NCBI RefSeq assembly: GCF_001700505.1
Contig: NZ_MAPV01000063.1
Location: 1-64,000, forward strand
DNA length: 64,000 nt
DNA from: Streptomyces mutomycini
GTDB taxonomy: Bacteria > Actinomycetota > Actinomycetes > Streptomycetales > Streptomycetaceae
Reading direction: 5' to 3'
The position numbers were made by a program, and so were the translations under genes. The notes below the pieces were generated by a model, which did no database searches, was not told the origin of the DNA, and worked only from the letters and a program-made list of their open reading frames with translations. Shown here piece after piece: positions 44,937-54,177 of this stretch. Numbering within the stretch: position 1 is the first letter of the stretch; each line of letters starts with the position of its first letter.

Positions 44937-47900
44937 TCAGATCTCGGCCCGCTGGAGCTCGTCGCCGGACCCGCCGGCCGCCTCCCCGGGGGGCGCCGTC
45001 CGGCGCAGCGCATCGATGTGCGCGGCCAGCGTGGCGACGGTCGGCGTATCGACCAGCGAACGCACCGGAATGTCCAGCCCGAGTTCGGTCCGCAGCCGGC
45101 TGACGACCTCCAGGAGGGAGAACGAGTCCCCGCCGGCTTCGAAGAAGTTGGCCTGTACGTTCACCACGTCCAGCTTGAGCACATCCGCCCAGGCCGCCGC
45201 GACGGTGTGTTCCGTTTCGGTGCTCGGCGGCACCACGACGGTCTCGGCGGCCGGTGGGGCGCTGGGCCGGGGAAGCCGGCGGCGGTCGACCTTTCCGTTC
45301 GCCGAGAGCGGGATGGCGTCGAGCCACATGAACACGGCCGGCTGCATGACGATGGGCAGCTTCGGGGCGAGGTAGGCGCGCAGCGCGGCATCGTCGAGCT
45401 CGCTGCCGGGCGTCAGCGCGGCGTAGGCGACCAGTCCCCGGCCGGAGTCCAGGACGACGACGGCGTTCGTCACGTCGGGGTGCCCGCGCAGCACCGACTC
45501 GATCTCCTCCAGCTCGACCCGCACGCCACGGATCTTGACCTGGCTGTCGACCCGGCCCAGGAACTCCATCTCTCCGTTGGGAAGGCGGCGCACCAGGTCA
45601 CCGGTGCGGTAGAGACGGCGACCGGGCCTGGCCGGGTCCGGGGTGAAGCGCTCCGCGGTCAGGGCGGGCCTGTTCCGGTATCCGCGGGCCACGCCGTCAC
45701 CGCCGATCCAGAGCTCGCCGGGAACACCGATCGGCTGCGGGTTCCCCCAGCGGTCGACCACCGCACAGGACGCGTTGGCGATCAGCTCACCGAGCGGCAT
45801 CGAGCTGCGCTCCACCGGCTCGTCACCCATGCGGCCGACCAGCGCCGCACCCGCGGTCTCCGTCGGCCCGTACTCGTTCCAGATCTGACACTCCGAGGAG
45901 ACGACCTTGCGTGTCCGCGCGACCAGATCGGCGTCAAGGTTCTCGCCGCCCATGGACACGTGGCGCAATGTCGGCATCCCGATATCGGCGTCCGCGATGA
46001 AACGCATCTGAGTCGGCGTCAGGTAGACCAGATGAATCGACCGCTCGTTGATGAACCGGGCGGTGGCCGGGCCGTCGGCCCGGACCTCACGGGGCAGCAT
46101 GACCAGGCAGGCACCGCTGGTCAGCGCGTGGAACATCTGCTCGACGGACCAGTCGAAGTGGTACGAGAGGTTGTGCACGACCCGGGTGCCCGGTCCCATC
46201 GGGCGGGCGTCCTGGGCCCACTGGATCCACGGGGTGATCGCGGTGTGCGGCAGCCCGACACCCTTGGGGTTGCCGGTGGTCCCGGACGTGTACATCTGGT
46301 ACACCAGCTGCGACGGGTGCAGCGCGGACTCGCGGACGCCGCCCTCGGCACCGGCCTGCGAGGTGCCGGCAGGGCCGGCCTGCCCCACACCACCGGCGAT
46401 CACCACGTCCACGTTTCCGAGGACGCCCGCCGGCAGCTGCACACGGAGTTCCGGGGTGGTGACCAGGACCTTCATCCCGCTGTCCGCGACGACGTAGGAC
46501 ATCCGGTCGACGGGCGAGAGGGGATCGATCGGCACATAGGCCGCCCCGGCCTTGAGGATACCGAGGATCCCGACCATGAGGTCCACCGACGGGTTCGCGC
46601 ACAGGCCGACCAGATCGTCCGTGCCGATGCCGCGCGCCGCCAGTTCCTGCGCCAACCGCGATGCCCTGCGGTCGAGTTCGCGATAGCTGACCCGTTCGTC
46701 ACCGCTCTCGACCGCATCGGCTTCCGGGGTACTGAGCGCCTGCTCCTCGAACAACCGGTGCAGGAAGAGGTCGGTGGGGTACGGACCGCAGGCCGACGTG
46801 GACCACTTCTCGAGCTGCCGGCGCTCCACGTCGGGGAGGATGTTGAGTTCCGAGATGCGCTTGGCGGGAGAGGCCACCGCATCCGCCGCGAGCACACCGA
46901 GGTGCTCGAGGATGCGCCACGCCTTCTCCTCGGCGAAGAGATCGGTGTTGTACTCCAGTGCGAGGCGGTACGTGAACTCGGTCTCGACGACCCTGAACAC
47001 CAGGTCGAACTTGACCGCCTTCAGGTTCAGGTCCAGATCCACATCGGTGACGGTGAGCCCGGTCAGCTCCGGTGCCGGCAGCTCGTGCTGGAAGGCCAGC
47101 ATCACCCGGAAGGGCCCCTGGCGGGCGGAGCGGTCGGTCGAGATCGCGTTGACCACCCGCTCGTAGGGAACGTCCTGGTGCGCGAAGGCCTCCAGCGTCC
47201 GGACCCGGACGTCGCCGAGCAGACCGGTCAGCGTCGGATCGCCGGACAGATCGCTGCGCAGCGCGAGCGTGTTGAGGAAGCACCCGAGCATGGTCTCCAG
47301 TTCGGGCAGGTCCCGGCTGGTGCTGGGGATTCCGACCACGATGTCCGTCTGACCGCTGTACCGGCTGAGCAGCACGTTGAGCAGGGTGAACATGGTCATG
47401 AACGGCGTGGCGTTGTTCTCCTTGGACAGCTCGCGGATCCGGCGCGACACCGCCCGGGGAAGCTCGATGCCCACCGACCCCCCGCGGCTCATGCCGGTCT
47501 CCCTGGCCGGCATGTCGGTCGGCAGATCCAGTACGGGCAGCGGGCCGCGCAACCGCTCCTTCCAGTAGTCCAGTTGCCGGTCGAGCGTGGCTCCGCCGAT
47601 CGTGCGCCGCTGCCATGCGGCGAAGTCGGCGTACTGCACCGGGGGCTGCTCGGTCGCGGGGAGTGTTCCGCCGGCGGCTGCCGCGTACAGCTCGAGCAGC
47701 TCCGACATGGCAAGCTCGAAGGAGTGCACGTCGGTGATGATGTGGTGCAGGTTGATGAGCAGGACGTGCCACTGCTCGTCCAGGCGGTACAGCTCCACCC
47801 GGAGCAGCGGGCCCCGCTCCACGTCGAACGGCTTCTGGGCGGAGGCGAGAAGCTGGTCGGCCAGCACCTGCTCCTGCTTTTCCTCGGGCTCGTCCCGGAG

Positions 47901-48437
47901 GTCGCGCACGGTCAGCGGCAGGTCGATCCTGGCCTGGATCACCTGCTCGGGGATCCCGTCGACGGCCGTGATGGTGGTGCGGAAGATCTCGTGACGGTCG
48001 GCCAGGGTCTGGACGGCCGTCTCCAGCGCCGCGACGTCGAGCGGCCCCACGATCTCGTTCGCCACCGGGATGTTGTAGCGGGAGCTCGGCCCCTGGATGT
48101 GCTCGTCCACCCACAGGCGCTGCTGTGCGAACGACGTGGGGGCGTGGAAGACGCCGTCCGGCCGCTCACCGAGTGATTCGATGGTCATCGCCGCCCCGGG
48201 CGCCTCCTCCCGCAACCCCTCGACGGCAGTGGCCAGCTGGGCGAGCGTCTGGGCCTCGAACAGCACACTGAGCGGAATCCGGATGCCCAGCTCCTCACGG
48301 AGCCGGCCGATCACCCTGGCACCCTGCAGCGAGTTTCCGCCCAGAGCGAAGAAGTTGGCGTCCGGGCCGGGTATCTCGGTCCGCAGGACAGCCGTCCACA
48401 CATCCGAGACAACGTCCACTACGGGCCGCTGCGACAT
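44937..48437 (-). CDS. NRPS: PCP-C-A-PCP
   Basis: A 1,166-aa synthetase. PCP1 has LGGNSL with S36; the condensation domain has HHIITD at 231-236; the A domain (about 555-1060) has YTSGTTGNPKG; PCP2 has AGGDSF near residue 1120. By eye alignment to GrsA, the A-domain selectivity residues read DWEYSGEGAK, which fits no code I know. Glu at two pocket positions suggests a basic amino acid, but this is weak. The starting PCP must be loaded in trans. The ATG at 48437 is chosen for GGGTGGAAC just upstream; an in-frame start at 48470 exists. Confidence 0.92.
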   Translation of the reverse strand: MSQRPVVDVVSDVWTAVLRTEIPGPDANFFALGGNSLQGARVIGRLREELGIRIPLSVLFEAQTLAQLATAVEGLREEAPGAAMTIESLGERPDGVFHAPTSFAQQRLWVDEHIQGPSSRYNIPVANEIVGPLDVAALETAVQTLADRHEIFRTTITAVDGIPEQVIQARIDLPLTVRDLRDEPEEKQEQVLADQLLASAQKPFDVERGPLLRVELYRLDEQWHVLLINLHHIITDVHSFELAMSELLELYAAAAGGTLPATEQPPVQYADFAAWQRRTIGGATLDRQLDYWKERLRGPLPVLDLPTDMPARETGMSRGGSVGIELPRAVSRRIRELSKENNATPFMTMFTLLNVLLSRYSGQTDIVVGIPSTSRDLPELETMLGCFLNTLALRSDLSGDPTLTGLLGDVRVRTLEAFAHQDVPYERVVNAISTDRSARQGPFRVMLAFQHELPAPELTGLTVTDVDLDLNLKAVKFDLVFRVVETEFTYRLALEYNTDLFAEEKAWRILEHLGVLAADAVASPAKRISELNILPDVERRQLEKWSTSACGPYPTDLFLHRLFEEQALSTPEADAVESGDERVSYRELDRRASRLAQELAARGIGTDDLVGLCANPSVDLMVGILGILKAGAAYVPIDPLSPVDRMSYVVADSGMKVLVTTPELRVQLPAGVLGNVDVVIAGGVGQAGPAGTSQAGAEGGVRESALHPSQLVYQMYTSGTTGNPKGVGLPHTAITPWIQWAQDARPMGPGTRVVHNLSYHFDWSVEQMFHALTSGACLVMLPREVRADGPATARFINERSIHLVYLTPTQMRFIADADIGMPTLRHVSMGGENLDADLVARTRKVVSSECQIWNEYGPTETAGAALVGRMGDEPVERSSMPLGELIANASCAVVDRWGNPQPIGVPGELWIGGDGVARGYRNRPALTAERFTPDPARPGRRLYRTGDLVRRLPNGEMEFLGRVDSQVKIRGVRVELEEIESVLRGHPDVTNAVVVLDSGRGLVAYAALTPGSELDDAALRAYLAPKLPIVMQPAVFMWLDAIPLSANGKVDRRRLPRPSAPPAAETVVVPPSTETEHTVAAAWADVLKLDVVNVQANFFEAGGDSFSLLEVVSRLRTELGLDIPVRSLVDTPTVATLAAHIDALRRTAPPGEAAGGSGDELQRAEI

Positions 48438-48494
48438 GTTGTTCCACCCAATTCCATCGATCGGAAGCACAGATTTCTTGACGAGAACCGCGGT

Positions 48495-49253
48495 TCAGCG
48501 GCCGCTTCGCTGGGCCGTGGCACTCAGCAGTCCGGCGATCTCGGCGAGGACTGCCGGACGGGCGGAGTGCAGGAAGAAGTGGTCCCCGCGGAACATCCGC
48601 AGATCGAAACCTCCGGTCGTCAGCTCACCCCAGCGCGGCAGTGCCGCGTTGCCCGCAGCCTCGTCCTCGGTCCCGCCGAACGCGGAGACCGGACAGTTCA
48701 GGAGTGGCGCGCCGGTGTACCGATAGGTCTCGATGACGGCGAGATCGGCGCGGATCGCCGGGAGCAGCAGCGCCATCAGTTCCGGATCTGCCAGCACCGC
48801 CTCCGGCGTGGCCTGCCAGGAGCGCAGCTTCTCGATGAGTTCGTCGTCCGGACTCTCGTGATACTGCGGAGCGGACGCGTCCCTGGCCTGTGGCGGCGCA
48901 CATCCGGAGACGAACAGCCGGGTGGGCGAACCGGCCTCCATCCGCTGCAGCGAGCAGGTGAGGTTCCATGCCACCAGGCCGCCCATGCTGTGCCCGAAGA
49001 AGGCGAATGGGCGGTCCAGGTACGGGATGAGTGCGGGCACCAGTGCATTGAGCACATCGCCCATCCTGTCGAGCGGCGGTGTACCGAGGCGGTCCTCGCG
49101 GCCCGGGAGCTGGATCCCCCACGGCTCGATGTCGTCGGGCAGGGCCGCGCCCCATTCGCGGAACGCCGAGATGCCACCCCCTGCGTACGGGAAGCAGAAC
49201 AGCCGGGTGTCCGCCTGCGGCCGGTCGACGAGTGGCCTGACGAGCGCTCTCAT
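48495..49253 (-). CDS. type II thioesterase
   Basis: A 252-aa discrete thioesterase that would clear mis-primed carrier proteins. Typical blocks: [34 protein letters not shown] with the catalytic Ser, and GDHFFLHS with the catalytic His. It shows clear similarity to the thioesterase half of the protein at 43742-44758. Its ATG overlaps the stop of the MbtH gene (ATGA). Confidence 0.93.
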   Translation of the reverse strand: MRALVRPLVDRPQADTRLFCFPYAGGGISAFREWGAALPDDIEPWGIQLPGREDRLGTPPLDRMGDVLNALVPALIPYLDRPFAFFGHSMGGLVAWNLTCSLQRMEAGSPTRLFVSGCAPPQARDASAPQYHESPDDELIEKLRSWQATPEAVLADPELMALLLPAIRADLAVIETYRYTGAPLLNCPVSAFGGTEDEAAGNAALPRWGELTTGGFDLRMFRGDHFFLHSARPAVLAEIAGLLSATAQRSGR

Positions 49254-49465
49254 CGGTCGGTCTTGCCTGCCATCTCCTGGCGCAGGGTCAGCGGACGCAT
49301 GTCCGTCCAGACCTCGTCGATGTGGGCGAGGCACGCGTCCTTCGAGCCCTGCTTGCCCGCGTCCCGCCAGCCGGGGGGCAGTTCGCGGCCCAGCGGCCAG
49401 ACGGAGTACTGATCCTCGGAGTTGGTCACCACGGCGTAACCGCCGTCGTCACGCTGCTCGTCCAT
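49250..49465 (-). CDS. MbtH-family NRPS accessory protein
   Basis: A 71-aa protein that binds A domains and aids their folding or activity. It has the whole family signature: [30 protein letters not shown] and EVWTDMRPL. An AAAGGAAG ribosome site precedes the ATG. It probably serves the A domains of this cluster, as no other copy is in the window. Confidence 0.96.
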   Translation of the reverse strand: MDEQRDDGGYAVVTNSEDQYSVWPLGRELPPGWRDAGKQGSKDACLAHIDEVWTDMRPLTLRQEMAGKTDR

Positions 49466-49499
49466 GTTCTTCCTTTCGGTGAGATGACCTGGCACCGCT

Positions 49500-51266
49500 T
49501 CAGGCGTCCGGCGTCGTCGACCGGGAGCCGCGCAGCCTCCCCAGCCGGCGGCCGTCCCTGGGCGCGGCCCGCATCGTCCGGCGCGCCTGCCGCAGTGGTT
49601 CGGACAGGGAGTCGAGCGAGATGGCCGCGTCGCCGAGGATTCGCCGCAGTACGGCCTGGAAGCAGGACTGGACCTCCCTGATCTCGGACTCCGCGAGCCG
49701 CCGGGAGTTGTAGTTGAACCGCAGTTTGATCCGCTCCCCGTCCGGCCTGCCGTACAGGCAGAGGTCGAGTTGCGAGGTCTGTTTGGCGGGCGGCAGGAAG
49801 CGCGTGAACTGGAAGGCGCTCGAGAAGAACGGGTTCCGACCGGGCCGGGCTTCGGCGTCGACCTGCTCGAGCAGCCGGGTGAAGGGGTAGCGGCTGTTCG
49901 CGTACGAGCCGATGCTCGCGCTCCGGGCCCGGCGCACGACGTCGTCGAAGGCATCGGAGCCAGACATCTTCATCCGGACGGAGAGCGGGTTGACGAAGTT
50001 GCCGACCATTCCCTCCAGGTCCTTGGTGTCGCGACCGAAGAACGGGACGCACACGACTATGTCGTCGTCTGAACTGATGTCACGCAGCGCGACCACGAAA
50101 GCGCTGAGCAGCAGGATGTGGAGCGTGACATGCAGCTCCTTGGCGAGCGCTCCCAGGCCCTCGGTGATGTCGGCCTCGACCCAGAATTCGAGCGTCTCGT
50201 TCACCACGTCGTCGGCGGGTGCCTCGTAGTCACCGATCCGCAGCCTCGGCAGCGGGGCGGCCAGCTGGTCGAGCCAGTACGTCTCCATGGACTTGCTCTG
50301 CGTGCCCGACAGCCACTGCTGCCGGTCCTGCACGAATGCTTCGAACGTCTTCGGGAGCGGGGCCAGCGGCGGTTCCTCGCCCGCTGCGAAGGCCCGGTGG
50401 CAGAGCAGCAACTCCCGCAGGAGGATGCCCATGCTGGTGCCGTCCGCGATGATGTGGTGCACGTTCACGAATACGCAGTGGTGATCGGACGCCAGCCGGT
50501 AGATCTTCACCCGCACCGGCGGACTGCCGAGATCGTCGAAGGGAGTCGCGCTCTCGATCCGGATGAGCCGGTCCACCTCGGCCTCGGGGTCGGCCAGGCC
50601 GGTCAGGTCGACCAGCGGCACATCGAGGTCGTGAACGGGCAGCACGCGCTGACGCGGACCGTCCGCGGTGTCCTGGAAGGAAAGCCTCAGCGCCTGGTGC
50701 CTGTCCACCAGGAAGGACACGGCCTTGCGGAAGGCCGCGAGGTCCAGCGTCTCGTGAAGGTGCTGCCACAGGGGCAGGTTCGAGTCCGCCCGGCTCTCCC
50801 CCAGTTGGTGCTGGAGCCACAAGCCCTGTTGGACGTTCCACAGTTCGAACCAAGGCTGATCGCCTCGGCCGTCCTGACCGCCCTGACCGCCCTTGCCACC
50901 GTGGCCGTCCTCGCCACCGTGGCCGTCCTGGCCGTCCTGGCCGTCGAAGCGTCCGGTGGTGAGCTCCGAGTCCGAAGCGCCGGACGCGCCGACTTCGCCG
51001 GTCGTCACCAGCCGGCCGGTGGCCCGGTTCGCCTGCTCGAAGTGCATGGTGGACGGCAACGTCCCGTTCGGCGCCACGGTTTCAGTGGGCTCGCCGCCGG
51101 CGAGTGGCCCTTCGTCCTCGCAGAGACTCGCCGTCTCCGCCCCGTCCCGACGGTTCATCAAGAATTGATCGAGATCAGCTGCACCCGGATAACGTCCCGC
51201 CTTGCCAATGGTGACGTCACTGAAAAATTCTCCGACGTCTTCGGCGACATTATTGGAGCCTTCCAC
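49500..51266 (-). CDS. free-standing condensation-domain protein with Gly/Asp/His-rich linker
   Basis: A 588-aa protein with one condensation domain (about 145-560) and an intact HHIIADG near residue 270. The first 140 residues are not homologous to it. They contain a low-complexity stretch of [22 protein letters not shown] and similar repeats, encoded at about 50,860-50,950. It is first in the long minus-strand operon. The GTG start at 51266 is uncertain; an ATG at 51158 is in frame. A basic tail ([11 protein letters not shown]) ends it. It must act in trans with carrier proteins. Confidence 0.87.
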   Translation of the reverse strand: MEGSNNVAEDVGEFFSDVTIGKAGRYPGAADLDQFLMNRRDGAETASLCEDEGPLAGGEPTETVAPNGTLPSTMHFEQANRATGRLVTTGEVGASGASDSELTTGRFDGQDGQDGHGGEDGHGGKGGQGGQDGRGDQPWFELWNVQQGLWLQHQLGESRADSNLPLWQHLHETLDLAAFRKAVSFLVDRHQALRLSFQDTADGPRQRVLPVHDLDVPLVDLTGLADPEAEVDRLIRIESATPFDDLGSPPVRVKIYRLASDHHCVFVNVHHIIADGTSMGILLRELLLCHRAFAAGEEPPLAPLPKTFEAFVQDRQQWLSGTQSKSMETYWLDQLAAPLPRLRIGDYEAPADDVVNETLEFWVEADITEGLGALAKELHVTLHILLLSAFVVALRDISSDDDIVVCVPFFGRDTKDLEGMVGNFVNPLSVRMKMSGSDAFDDVVRRARSASIGSYANSRYPFTRLLEQVDAEARPGRNPFFSSAFQFTRFLPPAKQTSQLDLCLYGRPDGERIKLRFNYNSRRLAESEIREVQSCFQAVLRRILGDAAISLDSLSEPLRQARRTMRAAPRDGRRLGRLRGSRSTTPDA

Positions 51267-51912
51267 TCAGCCAACCAATCAATAGGTCTATAGCTCGCGA
51301 CGGGTACTGAGCAGCCGCGAAGCCAGTAGGGGATAACAAGAAGGCGTCGAGGTTCGGGAATGTGACGCACAGCGAAGGCCGGCGAGCCCAACCAGTTAGG
51401 ACTGAACGGTACTTCCGCAGGAGTTCAACTCAGGAGGGCGCCGCCCCGCGCAGGAACACACCTACCGCGATTCCGCATACCAAGTGGGCGGCATAGCTCA
51501 GCCACTATGAGGCACATATTCTTACGGGGGATCTCCCCCTGTCAACCCCCTCAAAAGCCGAGTACAGCGGGCACCGCGCACGGGAGTTGACCGTGTCCGC
51601 CCGGCGGCGGCGCTTGCTGTGCGCCCGGCCGGAGGGCCGACGTCACAGGGGTCGCCGCCGAGCCGATCAAGCCTGCGATCGCGACGGATCCGTGCACTTG
51701 GGGAAGTGCCGGTGGAGGTGCCGTTCGCATCCTCGTTCTCACCGCTACGGGCCTCGGGGCCGGCGGTCCAGGGTGGCGCACAGGCGCCGCACTCCGCCGT
51801 AGCGGTTGCGGGCCCGCCCCAGCCGCCCGGCACGGCGTCCGGACGACGCATCACATCACAGCAGGCCAAACGTTCACGTCCGCCTGCCTCGTGGGCTCAG
51901 CGAAGACGGTGC
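51267..51912. other. intergenic stretch upstream of the condensation gene
   Basis: No gene is recognised between the condensation gene and the TauD-like gene, both on the minus strand. A TATAGA hexamer on the minus strand (51287-51292) may be the -10 of the long operon. A+T-richer sequence occurs around 51,470-51,540. Frames in 51,550-51,870 look like chance. Confidence 0.5.
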
Positions 51913-52842
51913 TCAACCGATCGCTTCGAACAAGCCACCCTTCAGGGAGCGCGAGACGAAGCCGTCGGGCCCACAGGGCAGGTCGCCGACGACGGTGGTG
52001 CGATGGACGATGCGCTCCTCCTCGAACAGCAGACCGTCCACCGGCCCGGCGTGGGCCACGGCGCGGTTGTCCCACATGACGAGCGTGTCCTGATCCCAGC
52101 GGACCCGGGCATGAATCTCGTCGCGCCCTGCGAGTTCGTCGAGGAGGAAATCCAGCAGGGCGGTGCTTTCGCGGGGCTTGAGACCGCGGATCGCCTGCAG
52201 GAACACGGCGCTGACCATCAGACTCCGCACCCCGGTCTCGGGATGGACCCGCACCAGAGGATGGAGAGCGACGAAGGGGCCCGCCGGCTTGCCGTCGAAG
52301 CGGGGCGTCCGCGACGGATTGCTCCGGGAGTGGATGGCCTGCAGGGTGTCGAGGTATCCCCGCAGAGAGGGCGACAGACCGGCATAGAGCGCTTCCAGGT
52401 TGGCGAAGAGGGTATCGCCGCCGGTCGGGGGAATCTCCACGCCGCGCAGGATGGTGATGGAGGTGGGATTGGCGACGAATGTGCTGTCGATATGCCACTC
52501 GGTGCGGAGGCGCCTCGGCGTCGCCCCGCTCAGGGGATTGCCGAGTCCGGACGACTCGGCCAACCCGGGGCGATCCTCCGACAGTGCGGTCCGCAGCACA
52601 GCAGGCGCTTCGCGCAAGCCGTTCACGATGGGATGGGCTGCGGTGGCCCCGCCGAAGACGTCGGTGAGTGCGACATGCTGCGCGTCATTCATCGGCTGTT
52701 CACGGAAAACGAGGACCTTGTAGCGAAGCAGGGCCTCGCGCAGGCAGGTGACATCGTCCGGCTTCAGATCGACGGCCAGATCCACACCTTCCACCTCTGC
52801 ACCGGTGATTGGCGTGAGAGGCCGAAAGCTGATTTCTGACAC
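51913..52842 (-). CDS. TauD/TfdA-family Fe(II)/2-oxoglutarate dioxygenase
   Basis: A 309-aa oxygenase likely to hydroxylate an amino acid or a carrier-bound residue. The iron ligands are in TEWHIDSTF (HxD) and the distal His in RAVAHAG, with an Arg (ERIVHRTT) for 2-oxoglutarate. Related cluster enzymes beta-hydroxylate Asp, Asn, Arg or Leu. The GTG at 52842 is chosen for GGGGG upstream; the TTG at 52854 is less likely. It is divergent from the ACP gene at 53141. Confidence 0.9.
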   Translation of the reverse strand: MSEISFRPLTPITGAEVEGVDLAVDLKPDDVTCLREALLRYKVLVFREQPMNDAQHVALTDVFGGATAAHPIVNGLREAPAVLRTALSEDRPGLAESSGLGNPLSGATPRRLRTEWHIDSTFVANPTSITILRGVEIPPTGGDTLFANLEALYAGLSPSLRGYLDTLQAIHSRSNPSRTPRFDGKPAGPFVALHPLVRVHPETGVRSLMVSAVFLQAIRGLKPRESTALLDFLLDELAGRDEIHARVRWDQDTLVMWDNRAVAHAGPVDGLLFEEERIVHRTTVVGDLPCGPDGFVSRSLKGGLFEAIG

Positions 52843-53062
52843 AAGTACCCCCAAGTATTGTGGCTATGCCATGAATCGCGGGCAGCCTACCTCAGGCTTC
52901 GCGAGGCATACAGCCTCCCGCAGCAGGACAAATAGTGCATTGATCAGAAACTAAATGGGTTCGCCTCGACAGGCACGCATCGATCACGAAACGGACATCA
53001 GCCCACGTACCGCCTTTCATGTGCCCGACCCGCTCCGGCCGGTCGTCCGCCGAAGTAAGGTC

Positions 53063-53091
53063 TTGACACTACCCATCCGGCGCAATAGCAT
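53063..53091 (+). promoter_or_regulatory. strong promoter for the free ACP gene
   Basis: A perfect TTGACA (53063-53068) is followed by exactly 17 nt and TAGCAT (53086-53091). The expected start is near 53098, about 43 nt before the ATG at 53141. Confidence 0.8.
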
Positions 53092-53140
53092 CATTCGACT
53101 TGATATGCCTCGACCATAAGAATGGATCTGGGAAAACGGA

Positions 53141-53392
53141 ATGTCGAACGAACAGTCAGATGACTTGATGTCGGTTATTTCTGAAGTATTCGCTCCCCTC
53201 GAGGTCTCACGTGACAGCACTTTTGACGACCTCACCGCCGATTCCGTTTCATTGCTCCGTCTGATGGTGGCAATACAGAGTAAATTCGATGTGGACCTCG
53301 ACGTTGTCGACATGTTCACCGTAGGTAACGTCGGCGAGCTCATCGACCTCGTCGAAGGGCGGATGGCTCACAGAGGAGTCGCTTCGACGTAA
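53141..53392 (+). CDS. free acyl/peptidyl carrier protein
   Basis: An 83-aa discrete carrier protein, acidic, with the phosphopantetheine Ser in TADSVSLLRLM and a normal four-helix carrier pattern. It is different in sequence from the FkbJ-type ACP. Its codon use is less GC-rich than its neighbours (for example TTATTTCTG, TTCATTG stretches), which hints at different origin. GGAAAACGGA precedes the ATG. It may carry a starter unit or an intermediate handled by the TauD-like enzyme that is divergent to it. Confidence 0.9.
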   Translation: MSNEQSDDLMSVISEVFAPLEVSRDSTFDDLTADSVSLLRLMVAIQSKFDVDLDVVDMFTVGNVGELIDLVEGRMAHRGVAST

Positions 53393-54177
53393 CCCCTGAC
53401 GTCGCGGGGCCCCGAGCCGTCGTAATGGGATATCGCGTTGTTGACGCCTTTCCCAGCATCTGGCGGCGGCAGCGGACCTGACCGGATATGGTCGGCCCCG
53501 GCCCGCGCACTTCGGCCGTCAGTACGATCAGTTCGCCCGATTGTCATGCCTCTGCACAGACTGCCGCCGAGCCCGGAACGTACGCGCGGGACGGCGGACC
53601 GGTCGACGCCGAGAGGGCCGTGCGGGGTCGCATCCGGTTGCGGACCGGGGAAGATTTCGGGGCGGGAGAAAGAACAACGGGGAGCTCACGGCCGCGCTGC
53701 GGTTGAGTGAGCGGTCGGCAGAGGTACGGCGCCGACAGCGGCGCGAGCAAGGTGCCGAGAGGGTTCGGGCACTACTCGAGCGCCATGGCCGGCCCTGGTA
53801 GCAGCCGGGCCGCCGAAAGGGACGAGGGGGGCTTTCGTGCGGTGGAAGAAGGGGGTCCGGCCCCGTGCGAAGCGTGCCACCGGCACAAGGAGCGCCCGGC
53901 AGGCCTTCGGGGCATCCGCCCTCCTGCACCCCGGCCTCAACCCGCACGAAGGCATGTGTGCCCTGGTCACACGCAGAATCGCAGTCTCGCGACCGCTGAC
54001 GTCGGCCACCTGGCGAAGACCTTCCCCGACGCCCTCTCAAGAAGATCGAGTACCGCCCGCACCCGAGCGATGGCTGCCTCACCCAGGCCGGCCCGGTCAT
54101 GAGTGACCGACCTCGGCCGGCATCGACATCACGAATTCAAGTTCAGTAGCCACTGCCTGATCGCCAAAGGGGAAATC
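53393..54177. other. 785-bp stretch without a convincing gene
   Basis: No recognisable gene. One frame at about 53,660-53,801 ends with a basic helix-like segment (RLSERSAEVRRRQRREQGAER) that could be the remnant of a decayed gene. No good ribosome site goes with it. The ribosome site for the carbamoyltransferase lies at the right end. Confidence 0.5.

Noticed and set aside
50860-50950. Tandem repeat that might be read as a CRISPR or minisatellite
   Set aside because: Units are short and irregular, without spacers, and lie in frame within the condensation protein.
52875-52920. Possible DmdR iron box (AGGTAGGCTGCC) before the TauD-like gene
   Set aside because: It needs a gap and several mismatches against TTAGGTTAGGCTCACCTAA. 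No siderophore gene set supports it.
53541-53801. Frame ending in a basic helix (SAEVRRRQRREQGAERVRALLERHG)
   Set aside because: The C-terminal part looks protein-like, but the N-terminal part and start do not. At most a decayed gene remnant.
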